Origin: Rugamonas aquatica | Lineage (GTDB): Bacteria > Pseudomonadota > Gammaproteobacteria > Burkholderiales > Burkholderiaceae_D | Assembly: GCF_009380215.1 (NCBI RefSeq) | Contig: NZ_WHUG01000021.1 | Coordinates: 1-64,000, forward strand | DNA length: 64,000 nucleotides | Reading direction: 5' to 3' | Shown here: in pieces, positions 26,808 to 34,581 of the stretch | How positions within the stretch are numbered: the first letter of the stretch is position 1 | Layout of the letters: each line of letters starts with the position of its first letter | The notes under the pieces: model-generated | The model's input: only the letters and a program-made list of their open reading frames with translations | Told to the model about the DNA's origin: nothing | The model's database searches: none | Program-made: the position numbers and the translations under genes

Positions 26808-27501
26808 GGGCGGCGTTCTTGCGGTCGATCAGCAGGCGGAAGTTGGACAGCGAGGCCAGCACCATGTAGATGCTTTGCAGGTGGCCGGCCTGGTGCAGCG
26901 CGGCCACGGCGTCCGCGCCCAGCGCCGCCAGCCTGTCCTCGTTGATGGTGTGGAAGCCGACCAGGCGGTTTTGCGAGCCGTCGTTCAGTTCGACGTCGAG
27001 CACAAAGCTTTCCAGCAGCTCGTGTTGCAGCAGCGCGGCCAGCAGGGCCGGGGTGTCTTGCAGACCGCGATGGATGGCCAGCAGCATGGAACTGCTGCGT
27101 TCGAGGAAGTCGCTGTTGCCGCCGTGCGGCAGGAACACGGCCTCGCCGTCGCTGCGGCTGATGCGCGGGCTGTCGAGGTCGATGTGCACCATCAGCTCGC
27201 TGCCGCTGCCGCCGATCAGGAAGGGCAGGCGTTCGACCATCATCGGCAGATACGCGGCATTCCAGCGCTCGCCGTCCAGGAACAGGTTTTCCTCTTCATG
27301 GAAGCCGAACAGCGCGACCGGTTCGAAGCCCAGTCCGTCGGTGGTCTTGCGGAAGACGATGGGGTAGCACGCTTGCACGTCGCGGAATTCGGCGGGGAAG
27401 GTGACGGCCGCCATCTGGCGGTCGCCGTACCGGGCGCCGCGCCGGGTGATGACGCGCAGATCCTTGTGTTCTACATTGTTCAGCAGGGCGATGTTAGGCA
27501 T
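26800..27501 (-). CDS. SapC-family protein
   Basis: 233 residues, no signal peptide or membrane helix. It shows the SapC pattern: an N-terminal MPNIALLNNVEHKDLRV, the YPIVFRK segment, FGFHEEENLFLD, the conserved RLPF and the C-terminal HTINEDRLAAL ... LASLSNFRLLIDRK. The family is named after a Campylobacter S-layer-associated protein but is of unknown function. It overlaps both the upstream halogenase (8 bp) and the downstream cupin gene (8 bp), so the three must be translated together. Its position between two halogenases suggests a helper or substrate-binding role, which is only inferred. Confidence 0.85.
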   Translation of the reverse strand: MPNIALLNNVEHKDLRVITRRGARYGDRQMAAVTFPAEFRDVQACYPIVFRKTTDGLGFEPVALFGFHEEENLFLDGERWNAAYLPMMVERLPFLIGGSGSELMVHIDLDSPRISRSDGEAVFLPHGGNSDFLERSSSMLLAIHRGLQDTPALLAALLQHELLESFVLDVELNDGSQNRLVGFHTINEDRLAALGADAVAALHQAGHLQSIYMVLASLSNFRLLIDRKNAAHA

Positions 27502-29011
27502 GGTGTCTTTTTGTGATGTGGTTGATCAGTTCGCGGTTGCTCGGCAGCGCGCCCAGCATCTTGCGGGTCAGCGCGGCCGCTTCGCGGAAGTAGTGGTCGG
27601 CCTGCGCGGCTTGCTGCGCCTGGGGATGCGTGTATTCGCTGCGGAAGCCCATGCCGTACAGCACGTACTGGTAGCTGGCCGACGGGAATACTTCCTTGAT
27701 GCGGTTGAAGTCGTTGCGCGATGGCGCGCGGTGGCGCCACAGCGTCAGCAAGTCGTTCAGGCGTTCGGGCACGGCGGCCGTGTTGTCGCGCCAGTAGTCG
27801 CTGTCGCGGCGGCGGCTCAGCACGTAGTGCAGCTTGAGGAAATCGATCACCCGTTCCCAGCGGTAGGTGAAGGCGTCGTTGAAGCGGCGGGCGACGATGT
27901 CCATCGCTTCGCGCGTGGCCGGCAGCTCGTCGCTGACCATCGCGGCCGACATTTCCACCAGCGCCAGGGCCGAAGCTTCCAGCGGTTCGATGAAGCCGGC
28001 CGACAGGCCGATGGCCACGCAGTTGCGGTGCCAGAAGCGCGCGCGGTAGCCGGGGTTGAAGCTGAGCTTGCGCGGCGACGGGATATCCTGCGGGCCGCCG
28101 GTGGCGACGATGTAGCGGCGCAGTTCGGCCTCGGCCTGGTCGTCGCTGATGTGCGCGCCCGAGTACACATGGCCGACGCCGCGCCGGGTCGGCAGGCCGA
28201 TGTCCCAGATCCAGCCGGCGCTTTGCGCGGTGGACGAGGTTTGCGAGGCGATCGGGTAATCGTCGGCAGGGTAGGGGACTTGCACCGCCAGCGCCGAATC
28301 GTTGTACAGCACGTGCTTTTGCGAGATGAAGGGCACTTCGTAGTGCTTGCCCAGCAGCAGGGACTGCATGCCGGTGCAGTCGATGAACAGCTCGGCTTCG
28401 AGCGCGCCGTGGCTCTGCGTTTGCAGCGCGGCGATGTCGCCGTTGTCGTGGCTGACGATGCCGACGACGTTGTCCGGCACATAGTGCACGCCCAGCTTTT
28501 CCAGACAGTGCTTGCGCAGGAAGACGCCGAACTTGCCGGCGTCGAGGTGGTAGCCGTAGTTGGCCACCGAGGCGAATTCCGGCGTGCTCACTTGCTTGGG
28601 CGCGCGGCCGTTGACGCACAGGTGAGGTTGAAAACTGACCAGGTCGGCGAACGGGGTATCGGGATGCTGCGCCTGCCACTGCTGCGGCAGGTTGACTTCG
28701 CCATAGCCTTGCGGCAGCACGAAGGGATGGAAGTAGTAGTCGTGGTCGCCTCCATCGACCCAGCGGTTGAAGCGCGAGCCCTGCTTGAAGGCGGCGTCGC
28801 ACTCGCGGAAGAAGTCGGCTTCGGAAACGCCGATGCGGCGCAGCGTGTCGCGCATGCTGGGCCAGGTGCCTTCGCCCACGCCGATGGGGGCGATGTCGGG
28901 CGACTCGATCAGGGTGATGTGCAGCGGCGTGCCCTGGTGGTCGGCCGCGATCAGGCCGGCCGTGAGCCAGCCGGCGGAACCGCCACCCACAATCACGATG
29001 CGTCGGATCAT
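27494..29011 (-). CDS. Flavin-dependent halogenase, tryptophan-halogenase family (2)
   Basis: 505 residues. FAD motif GGGSAGW is at residue 9. The catalytic Lys is in AAFKQGS (Lys76) and the active-site Glu in IEPLEAS (Glu345). The canonical WxWxIP is altered to WIWDIGLP (267-274), keeping both Trp but displacing the Pro by two residues. That motif blocks monooxygenase chemistry in characterised halogenases, so substrate channel or chemistry may differ. It is only distantly similar to the other halogenase of this operon, so the two probably act on different sites or substrates. First gene of the operon, 89 bp after the TonB receptor stop and beyond a terminator. Confidence 0.9.
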   Translation of the reverse strand: MIRRIVIVGGGSAGWLTAGLIAADHQGTPLHITLIESPDIAPIGVGEGTWPSMRDTLRRIGVSEADFFRECDAAFKQGSRFNRWVDGGDHDYYFHPFVLPQGYGEVNLPQQWQAQHPDTPFADLVSFQPHLCVNGRAPKQVSTPEFASVANYGYHLDAGKFGVFLRKHCLEKLGVHYVPDNVVGIVSHDNGDIAALQTQSHGALEAELFIDCTGMQSLLLGKHYEVPFISQKHVLYNDSALAVQVPYPADDYPIASQTSSTAQSAGWIWDIGLPTRRGVGHVYSGAHISDDQAEAELRRYIVATGGPQDIPSPRKLSFNPGYRARFWHRNCVAIGLSAGFIEPLEASALALVEMSAAMVSDELPATREAMDIVARRFNDAFTYRWERVIDFLKLHYVLSRRRDSDYWRDNTAAVPERLNDLLTLWRHRAPSRNDFNRIKEVFPSASYQYVLYGMGFRSEYTHPQAQQAAQADHYFREAAALTRKMLGALPSNRELINHITKRHHA

Positions 29012-29053
29012 GTTACTCGCCTTGAGGTGATGAGATTGCTGGAAGTCTAACTG

Positions 29054-29081
29054 AAAAAGGGCCGCTGCCAGGCAGCGGCCC
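29054..29081 (-). terminator. Terminator after TonB receptor gene
   Basis: Long minus-strand stem (GGGCCGCTGCC / GGCAGCGGCCC) followed by five T, between the receptor gene and the first halogenase gene. It should end most receptor transcripts and let a fraction through into the operon, giving more receptor than enzyme. That ratio is an inference. Confidence 0.85.
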
Positions 29082-29100
29082 CGGTTGCTTCAACTACCGG

Positions 29101-32046
29101 TTAGAACTTGTAGCGCGCGCCGACCATGTAGCGCGGACCCTGCTGCGTCACCGACTCCAGCTGCTGCACGGTGCGGCTGTGCGTGCGGGTGATCGAGTTG
29201 CCCACGTTGATGCCCTCGAACTGGAAGCTCAGCTTGTCGTTGTAGTTGTAGCCCACGCTGACATCGAACTGGCCATACGCTTCCACGTACTGCGGGTTCG
29301 GGCCGGAGCCGTCGAAGGTCGACGACAGGAACTTGCCGCGCCAGTTGTAGGCCACGCGGGCGGTGAACTTCTTGTCCTCGTAGATGCCGACCACGTTCGA
29401 CGAGTTCGACATGCCGACCAGCGCGAACTGCTCGCCCATCTTGGCGTTGTCGTAGCCCAGGCCCGAGTGCACGTAGGTGTAGTTGGTCGACACGCCGAAG
29501 CCGCTGTTGCCGAACATGTGCTGCAAGTTCACCTCCAGACCGTTCAGGCTGGCAGCCTTCTGGTTGGAATAGGAGTTGATCTTGAAGTTGGCGATCGGAT
29601 CGTCCGGCTGGCCGACGATGGTGCCGGTGGTGTGGCCGTTGGCGTCCGGTCCGCGCGTCACGCCCGGCGCACCGTTGTGGTTGGTGAAGATGTAGTCGCG
29701 GATGCAGGTGGTGTCGCTGGTGGCGCAGCCATGGGCCAGCGCTTCGTTCCAGAACTTGCCGCCGGCCGGCGTGTGCAGGTTGAACGGCGTGGCGTCGATC
29801 TGCGACTGGCCGGCGTAGTTTTCCAGGTTCTTGCGGAAGTAGCCCAGCGAGAAGAAGTTCTGCTTGCCGTAGTACCACTCGTAGGACAGGTCCAGATTCT
29901 TGGACTTGACCGGTTTCAGCGCAGGATTGCCCTGGTTGCCGGTGCCGCCGAAGGTGCGGGTCAGACGGTCGAGCGTGGTGCCGCCCTGGATCTGGTCGTA
30001 GCGCGGACGGCCGATGGTTTCGCCCAGGCTGAAGCGGATCTTCTGGTCCGGCGTGATCTCGATGTCGGAGTCAAAGCTCGGCAGCAGGTTGTGGTACTTG
30101 CCGGTCAGCGTGGTGAAGGTCGGATCGCCGAAGGTGATCGGCAATTCGTTCTGCGAGACCCAGCTGATGTTGACGGCGGCCGGCACCAGCGCGGTCGAGA
30201 CGACGTCGGTGGTTTCATAGCGCAGGCCGATGGCGGTGCGGATCGGCAGCTTGGTATCCCAGTCGGTGTTGAACTGGATGAAGCCGGATTTCGATTTCTC
30301 TTCGGTGCGGGCGTCGTTGTCGAAGGTGTTCTTCGGCATGTACAGCGCCGGCAGGCCGGACGCGGTGGCCGCCAGCTGGCGCACCTGGTTGAAGTTGAAG
30401 GTGTAGAACTGGTTGAACAGGTTGGAGCTGCCGCTGCCGCCGACATGGTCGAAGTACTGGCGCAGCGATTCCTGATGGAACACGCTGGCTGGATAATCCG
30501 ACGGCTTGGTGGCGCCGCCCCAGGTGTCGCGCTGCTGGTTGGAGAAGGCCGAGCGGTTCTTGACTTCCGACGCGGCGACGCCGAATTTCAGTTCGGACGC
30601 TTCCAGTACTTTCCATGCGCCCTTGACCTGGGTCTGGTCGACTTCGCCCTTCATGTAGTTGTTGGTGAACACCGAACCGGTGACCTGCTGCGGGGACTTG
30701 GTGAAGTCGGCGCCCGAAATGCTCAGCACCGGGAAGTCATGGCTGAAGTCGACCGTGGTGTTGCCGCGGCTGAAGCTGGCCGTGCCCAGCGTGTTGCTCG
30801 AACCGAAGGGGCTGTCCGCTTTCGATTCGGCCGTCGAGTGGTGCGTGTCGAGTTCGAAGCGCAGGTCCTTGGTCGGTTTCCACACCGCGTTGAAGCCCAG
30901 CGATTTGTTCTGCGTCTTCGTGGCGAAGTCGGCCGCGCCCATGGCGATGTCGGAAGTGCCGCTCGGGATGAATTCCTGGTAGACCAGCGGGCTGGAGACC
31001 GGGCCGCCGGTCCAGGTGCTGGTCGATGGGCCGAGGTTGAACCAGGCCGACAGGTCGTTGCGCTTGGTCTGGATCTTGTTCTCGGAGTAGGTGTAGTCCA
31101 GCGTCGTCACCAGCGTGTCGACCGGCTTGTATTGCAAGGTCAGCTGGGCGTTGGTGCGCTGGCGTTTGACGCCGTTGAAGTTGTAGTTCAGGTTTTGCGG
31201 AACCGAGAACAAGTCTTTCGGGCCAGGGGCGTTGGCGGTGGCGCCTTTCAGCGCCTCGGCGCCGCCGCCCGGATCGCTGCCCAGGAAGGGACCGCGCCAG
31301 CCGTTGGAGACGGCGGCGGTGTTGTAGCCCAGATTGCGTTCCTGATAGCTGCCGGTCAGCGCCACGCCGAACTTGTTGTTGTCGAAGGTGTTCGAGTACA
31401 GGCCCGATACTTCCGGCGTGGTCGATTTGCTGGCCTTGACGTCGCCCGGCAGGTTGCCGTTGGTGCTGTCGTACACGCCCTTGGCGCCTATGCTCGCATG
31501 CATGCCCGGACGGTCGAACGGACGCGCGGTCATCACATTGACGGTGGCGCCGATGCCGCCGGTGGCCGTTTCGGCGCGGCTGGTTTTATACACCTGCAGC
31601 TGGGAGATCGCTTCCGACGCCAGGTTGGCGAAGTCGAAGGCGCGGCCGTTGAGGTCGCCCAGGTTGGAGGTCGGCATCTGGCGGCCGTTCAACAGCACCA
31701 GATTGAAGTCGGGACCGACGCCGCGCACGGTGATCTTCGAGCCTTCGCCGATCGAACGGTCGATCGAGACGCCGGAAATGCGCTGCAGCGATTCGGCCAG
31801 ATTGGTGTCGGGGAACTTGCCGATGTCTTCGGCAACGATGCCGTCGACGATGCCGTCGGAATTGCGTTTCAGGTTCATCGAGGAAAGCAGACTCTGGCGA
31901 AGACCGGTAACGACCACGCTCTGGACTGCGGGCGCTTCGGCTGCCTTGACGGGGGCTTCCTGCGCCAGTGCCTGCCCGGCCGCCGCCGCGCAAGCGCTGG
32001 CCACCGCCAGGCTGATGAGTTTCTGTCGTGCCTTTGGATAATGCAT
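29101..32046 (-). CDS. TonB-dependent outer-membrane receptor (Xanthomonas/Caulobacter type)
   Basis: 981 residues from ATG 32046 with AGGAGA six bases upstream; the longer frame to 32118 runs through the operator and is rejected. A signal peptide ending QALAQ is followed by a TonB-box-like SVVVTG. The plug domain has EDIGKFPDTNLAESLQRISG, VRGVGPDFNLVLLNGRQMP and the barrel follows, ending in Phe (ARYKF). This matches the group of large receptors found in carbohydrate-utilisation loci. It is controlled by a consensus promoter with a LacI-type operator just after the -10. The cargo is unknown; the nearby deacetylase and LacI regulator point to a glycan. Confidence 0.93.
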   Translation of the reverse strand: MHYPKARQKLISLAVASACAAAAGQALAQEAPVKAAEAPAVQSVVVTGLRQSLLSSMNLKRNSDGIVDGIVAEDIGKFPDTNLAESLQRISGVSIDRSIGEGSKITVRGVGPDFNLVLLNGRQMPTSNLGDLNGRAFDFANLASEAISQLQVYKTSRAETATGGIGATVNVMTARPFDRPGMHASIGAKGVYDSTNGNLPGDVKASKSTTPEVSGLYSNTFDNNKFGVALTGSYQERNLGYNTAAVSNGWRGPFLGSDPGGGAEALKGATANAPGPKDLFSVPQNLNYNFNGVKRQRTNAQLTLQYKPVDTLVTTLDYTYSENKIQTKRNDLSAWFNLGPSTSTWTGGPVSSPLVYQEFIPSGTSDIAMGAADFATKTQNKSLGFNAVWKPTKDLRFELDTHHSTAESKADSPFGSSNTLGTASFSRGNTTVDFSHDFPVLSISGADFTKSPQQVTGSVFTNNYMKGEVDQTQVKGAWKVLEASELKFGVAASEVKNRSAFSNQQRDTWGGATKPSDYPASVFHQESLRQYFDHVGGSGSSNLFNQFYTFNFNQVRQLAATASGLPALYMPKNTFDNDARTEEKSKSGFIQFNTDWDTKLPIRTAIGLRYETTDVVSTALVPAAVNISWVSQNELPITFGDPTFTTLTGKYHNLLPSFDSDIEITPDQKIRFSLGETIGRPRYDQIQGGTTLDRLTRTFGGTGNQGNPALKPVKSKNLDLSYEWYYGKQNFFSLGYFRKNLENYAGQSQIDATPFNLHTPAGGKFWNEALAHGCATSDTTCIRDYIFTNHNGAPGVTRGPDANGHTTGTIVGQPDDPIANFKINSYSNQKAASLNGLEVNLQHMFGNSGFGVSTNYTYVHSGLGYDNAKMGEQFALVGMSNSSNVVGIYEDKKFTARVAYNWRGKFLSSTFDGSGPNPQYVEAYGQFDVSVGYNYNDKLSFQFEGINVGNSITRTHSRTVQQLESVTQQGPRYMVGARYKF

Positions 32047-32097
32047 GTTATCTCCTGTGTTTTTATGAACAGCTCGCTGCCACTTCCACGGATGGAC

Positions 32098-32113
32098 ATG
32101 GAAACGTTTCCAT
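32098..32113. promoter_or_regulatory. LacI-type operator O1
   Basis: Perfect 16-bp palindrome ATGGAAACGTTTCCAT with central CG, the classic LacI/GalR-family form. It begins about 14 bp after the -10 of the TonB-receptor promoter, where bound repressor would block transcription. Confidence 0.88.
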
Positions 32114-32126
32114 AGCAATCCGTCGA

Positions 32127-32155
32127 ATAGTATGATTGACGAAATAGTTTGTCAA
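32127..32155 (-). promoter_or_regulatory. Sigma-70 promoter of the TonB receptor gene
   Basis: On the minus strand: TTGACA (32155-32150), 17-bp spacer, TACTAT (32132-32127). The -35 is perfect and the -10 matches 4 of 6. A start near 32120 would give a leader of about 75 nt containing operator O1 and the AGGAGA ribosome site. Confidence 0.75.
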
Positions 32156-32275
32156 TCGAAGTCAGCCGGCAGGGCCGCCTGCGCCCGTGCCAGCCATTAA
32201 AACTGCGCCATCGGTGTTGCAAAAAAATCGCCGGGGCCGGTAGGCGTCCCGTCTGCCGTTTCCGCCTTCCCGGTT

Positions 32276-32289
32276 TGGAAAGGTTTCCA
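32276..32289. promoter_or_regulatory. LacI-type operator O2
   Basis: TGGAAAGGTTTCCA, identical to O1 in both arms but with GG for CG at the centre. It lies between the two divergent promoters, 176 bp from O1 and 122 bp from O3 centre to centre, a spacing compatible with repression loops. Within the 381-bp gap 32047-32427 nothing else coding was seen. Confidence 0.75.
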
Positions 32290-32365
32290 TTTCGTGTGGC
32301 AAATATAGCACCGAACGAAATTCAAAGTCAATTTGCAATGCCACATAAGCCACACCCGGTTTTCG

Positions 32366-32394
32366 TTGACAGAGGAAAGCAAGCCGCGCATCAT
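32366..32394 (+). promoter_or_regulatory. Sigma-70 promoter of the deacetylase-lacI unit
   Basis: TTGACA (32366-32371), 17-bp spacer, CATCAT (32389-32394). The -35 is perfect and the -10 matches 4 of 6. Transcription would begin around 32401, inside operator O3. Confidence 0.7.
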
Positions 32395-32397
32395 GGC

Positions 32398-32411
32398 TGG
32401 TAACGTTTCCA
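32398..32411. promoter_or_regulatory. LacI-type operator O3
   Basis: TGGTAACGTTTCCA, 13 of 14 bases as in the O1 core. It covers the predicted start of the deacetylase-lacI transcript, implying autorepression by the LacI protein at 33270-34310. Confidence 0.85.
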
Positions 32412-32427
32412 AAAAGAGACACTTTGC

Positions 32428-33291
32428 ATGCATGCTCGACCTTTTATTCGATCTTTGACGACGCTGGGCGCGGTCTGGCTGGGCTTGTTCCAGCCGGCGC
32501 CGGCGGCCGCCGCCGGCGCCGGGTCTGAACCCGCTGCCGGCTGGCCGCGCGGGGCGAGGGCGGCCGTCAGCCTGGCTTACGACGACGCCCTCGATTCCCA
32601 GCTCGACCACGCCATGCCGGTGCTCGACAAGTACGGCTTGAAGGGCAGCTTTTATTTGCAGTTGTCGAGCCCGGTGGTCGAGCGGCGGCTGGCGGCGTGG
32701 CGCCGCGCGGCCAGGCACGGCCACGAGCTGGGCAACCACAGCCTGTTCCATCAATGCTCGCGGGCGGCGCCCGGTCACGACTGGGTGCAGCCGCAGCGCA
32801 ACCTCGACACCACCAGCGCCGAGCAGATGCAGGACCAGGTGCTGGCCGCCAACGCCATGCTGTACGCCATCGACGGCAAGCGCGAGCGCACCTACACCGT
32901 GCCCTGCGGCGACCGGCTGGCCGGCGGCGCGGGCGGCGTCGATTATCTGCCGCTGATCGCGCCGGCCTTCGCGGCGATCAAGGCCGGCGGCGGCGACGGC
33001 GTGACGGCGCCGATGGCCGCGCTCGATCCGTACGCGGTGGCGGTGCTGGCGCCGCAAGGCCTCAGCGGCCGGGAGTTGATCGCCATCGTCGAACGGGCGG
33101 CGCAGCAGGGCGGCATGGTCAACATCACCTTCCACGGCGTCGGCGGCGATTACCTGAGCACGTCGTCGGCCGCGCACGAGGAGCTGGTCCGCTACCTGGC
33201 CGCGCACCGCCGGATCTACTGGACCGACACTTTTATCAACATCATGACCTACGTGAAAAAGCACAAGCCGTGGCCACCATCAAAGACGTAG
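32428..33291 (+). CDS. Polysaccharide deacetylase family protein (CE4-like)
   Basis: 287 residues with a signal peptide (MHARPFIRSLTTLGAVWLGL ... AAAAG). The NodB-homology motifs are visible: SLAYDDALDSQ for motif 1 (TFDDG-like, Asp pair kept) and HELGNHSLFH for motif 2 (HxxxxH metal ligands), plus a late ITFHGVGGDY. Expected role is metal-dependent removal of acetyl groups from a periplasmic or extracellular glycan. It overlaps the following LacI gene by 22 bp. Divergent from the TonB receptor and sharing its operator region, so probably in the same pathway. Confidence 0.85.
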   Translation: MHARPFIRSLTTLGAVWLGLFQPAPAAAAGAGSEPAAGWPRGARAAVSLAYDDALDSQLDHAMPVLDKYGLKGSFYLQLSSPVVERRLAAWRRAARHGHELGNHSLFHQCSRAAPGHDWVQPQRNLDTTSAEQMQDQVLAANAMLYAIDGKRERTYTVPCGDRLAGGAGGVDYLPLIAPAFAAIKAGGGDGVTAPMAALDPYAVAVLAPQGLSGRELIAIVERAAQQGGMVNITFHGVGGDYLSTSSAAHEELVRYLAAHRRIYWTDTFINIMTYVKKHKPWPPSKT

Positions 33292-34310
33292 CCCGCCTCG
33301 CGGGCGTAGGACTGGGTACCGCTTCGCGCGTCGTCAGCGGCAAGGGTTCGGTATCGCCGGCCACGCTGGCGCGGGTCAAGGCGGCCATCGACGAGCTGGG
33401 CTTCCGCCCGTCGCACGCGGCGCGCACGCTGCTGTCGGGATCGAGCCAGATGATAGGCGTGTACATCCCGGTGCTGAGCGGCACCTTCTACACGCCCATC
33501 CTGCAAATCATCGACAACGAATTGCGCACCGCCGGCCTGCACATGGTGGTGGCCTTCGGCGCCGGCCTGGGCGGCGCGCGCCAGCAGGCGATCGAGGGCA
33601 TCGAGTTCCTGATCGAGCGCGGCTGCGACGGCCTGATCCTGATGACCAATGTGCTGCAGGAAGAGGACATCGCCGCGCTGCGGCCGCAGTCCAACCACAT
33701 GGTGGTGCTGAACCACAGCTTCGACAGCATCGCCGGCCAGTGCTTCACGGTCGACCACACGCTGGGCGGGCGGATGGCGGCGCGCACCTTGCTCGACCAC
33801 GGCCACCGGCAGATCGCCGTGGTGGCCGGCCCGGCCAGCCTGCCGGACAACGTGGTGCGGGTCAACGCCTTCCTCGGCGAGCTGCACGCCAACGGCGTCG
33901 ACATCGCCAAGCTATGGGTGACGGAGCGCGACTTTTCGCCAGCCGGTGGCTGGTCTGCGGCCAAGGAGCTGATGGATTCGAAGCAGCCGTGCAGCGCGCT
34001 GTTCTGCGCCAACGACGAGATGGCGGTGGGCGCGCTGTCTTACTTCCAGGAGGCCGGCATCCGCGTGCCGCACGAGCTGTCGGTGATCGGCTACGACGAT
34101 ACGCCCAGCGCGGAATTTTCGGCGCCGCGCCTGACCACGGTGCACATGCCGTGGCGCGAGATGACGCAGAACGGCATCAACGCGCTGCTCAACAGCTGCT
34201 ACGGCCTGCAGCGTCCCGTCACGCGCGGCTATCCGGTGACGATGACCTTGCGCGCCTCGCTGGCCTCCCATCCCGCCGCCAAACCGGCGCGCCGCAGCGG
34301 CAAAAGCTGA
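33270..34310 (+). CDS. LacI-family transcriptional regulator
   Basis: 346 residues from a GTG at 33270, chosen because it begins exactly at the conserved (M)ATIKDVARLAGVGLGTASRV helix-turn-helix. Hinge SHAARTLLSGSSQMIGVYIP is followed by a periplasmic-binding-protein-like sugar-binding domain with CDGLILM, DHTLGGRMAA, GHRQIAVVAGP, ALFCANDEMAVGAL, SVIGYDDTPSAEF and the C-terminal LTTVHMP. It overlaps the deacetylase gene by 22 bp and has little ribosome site of its own, so translation is probably coupled. The most likely targets are operators O1-O3. The inducing sugar is unknown. Confidence 0.93.
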   Translation: MATIKDVARLAGVGLGTASRVVSGKGSVSPATLARVKAAIDELGFRPSHAARTLLSGSSQMIGVYIPVLSGTFYTPILQIIDNELRTAGLHMVVAFGAGLGGARQQAIEGIEFLIERGCDGLILMTNVLQEEDIAALRPQSNHMVVLNHSFDSIAGQCFTVDHTLGGRMAARTLLDHGHRQIAVVAGPASLPDNVVRVNAFLGELHANGVDIAKLWVTERDFSPAGGWSAAKELMDSKQPCSALFCANDEMAVGALSYFQEAGIRVPHELSVIGYDDTPSAEFSAPRLTTVHMPWREMTQNGINALLNSCYGLQRPVTRGYPVTMTLRASLASHPAAKPARRSGKS

Positions 34311-34314
34311 CCCT

Positions 34315-34336
34315 TGCCCCGCCGTGGTGCGGGGCA
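34315..34336 (+). terminator. Possible terminator after lacI
   Basis: Stem TGCCCCGC / GCGGGGCA with 6-base loop four bases after the LacI stop, followed by CTTTCC. The U-tract is short, so termination may be weak. The rest of 34337-34581 presumably carries the promoter of the next TonB receptor; no clear boxes or LacI-type site were found there. Confidence 0.5.
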
Positions 34337-34581
34337 CTTTCCTGGTGCAATATCCCCTGTTTTGGTGCGGATTGGCGGCTGCACGCCTGCGCGATCGCCG
34401 GAAATCGTTTTTCATAGTTGTTAATTTGCCGCATGAACCTGGTTTAACGCGGAAGTTTGCCGGAAACAATGGACGCTCAACAATGATGTCTATACATTCA
34501 TCTGTAGCAACAATCATTACCGAGCACCCGTAGCACCAGCAACAGACACCTATAACATCACGAAAATAAAAGAGATCGCAC

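Noticed and set aside
29179..32115. Very long open frame on the plus strand opposite the TonB receptor gene (and similar ones opposite pullulanase, chemoreceptor and GGDEF-EAL genes)
   Set aside because: These are antisense shadows caused by high GC at third positions; their translations are low-complexity Arg/Ala/Gln/His-rich and show no domain, while the opposite strand encodes clear families.
32047..32118. Longer TonB receptor start at 32118
   Set aside because: It would place operator O1 inside the coding sequence and lacks a ribosome site; ATG 32046 has AGGAGA and begins a normal signal peptide.
34389..34404. Possible fourth LacI-type operator upstream of the second TonB receptor (GGAAATCGTTTTTC)
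   Set aside because: One extra base at the centre and mismatched arms; it does not keep the TGGAAA-NN-TTTCCA spacing of O1-O3.
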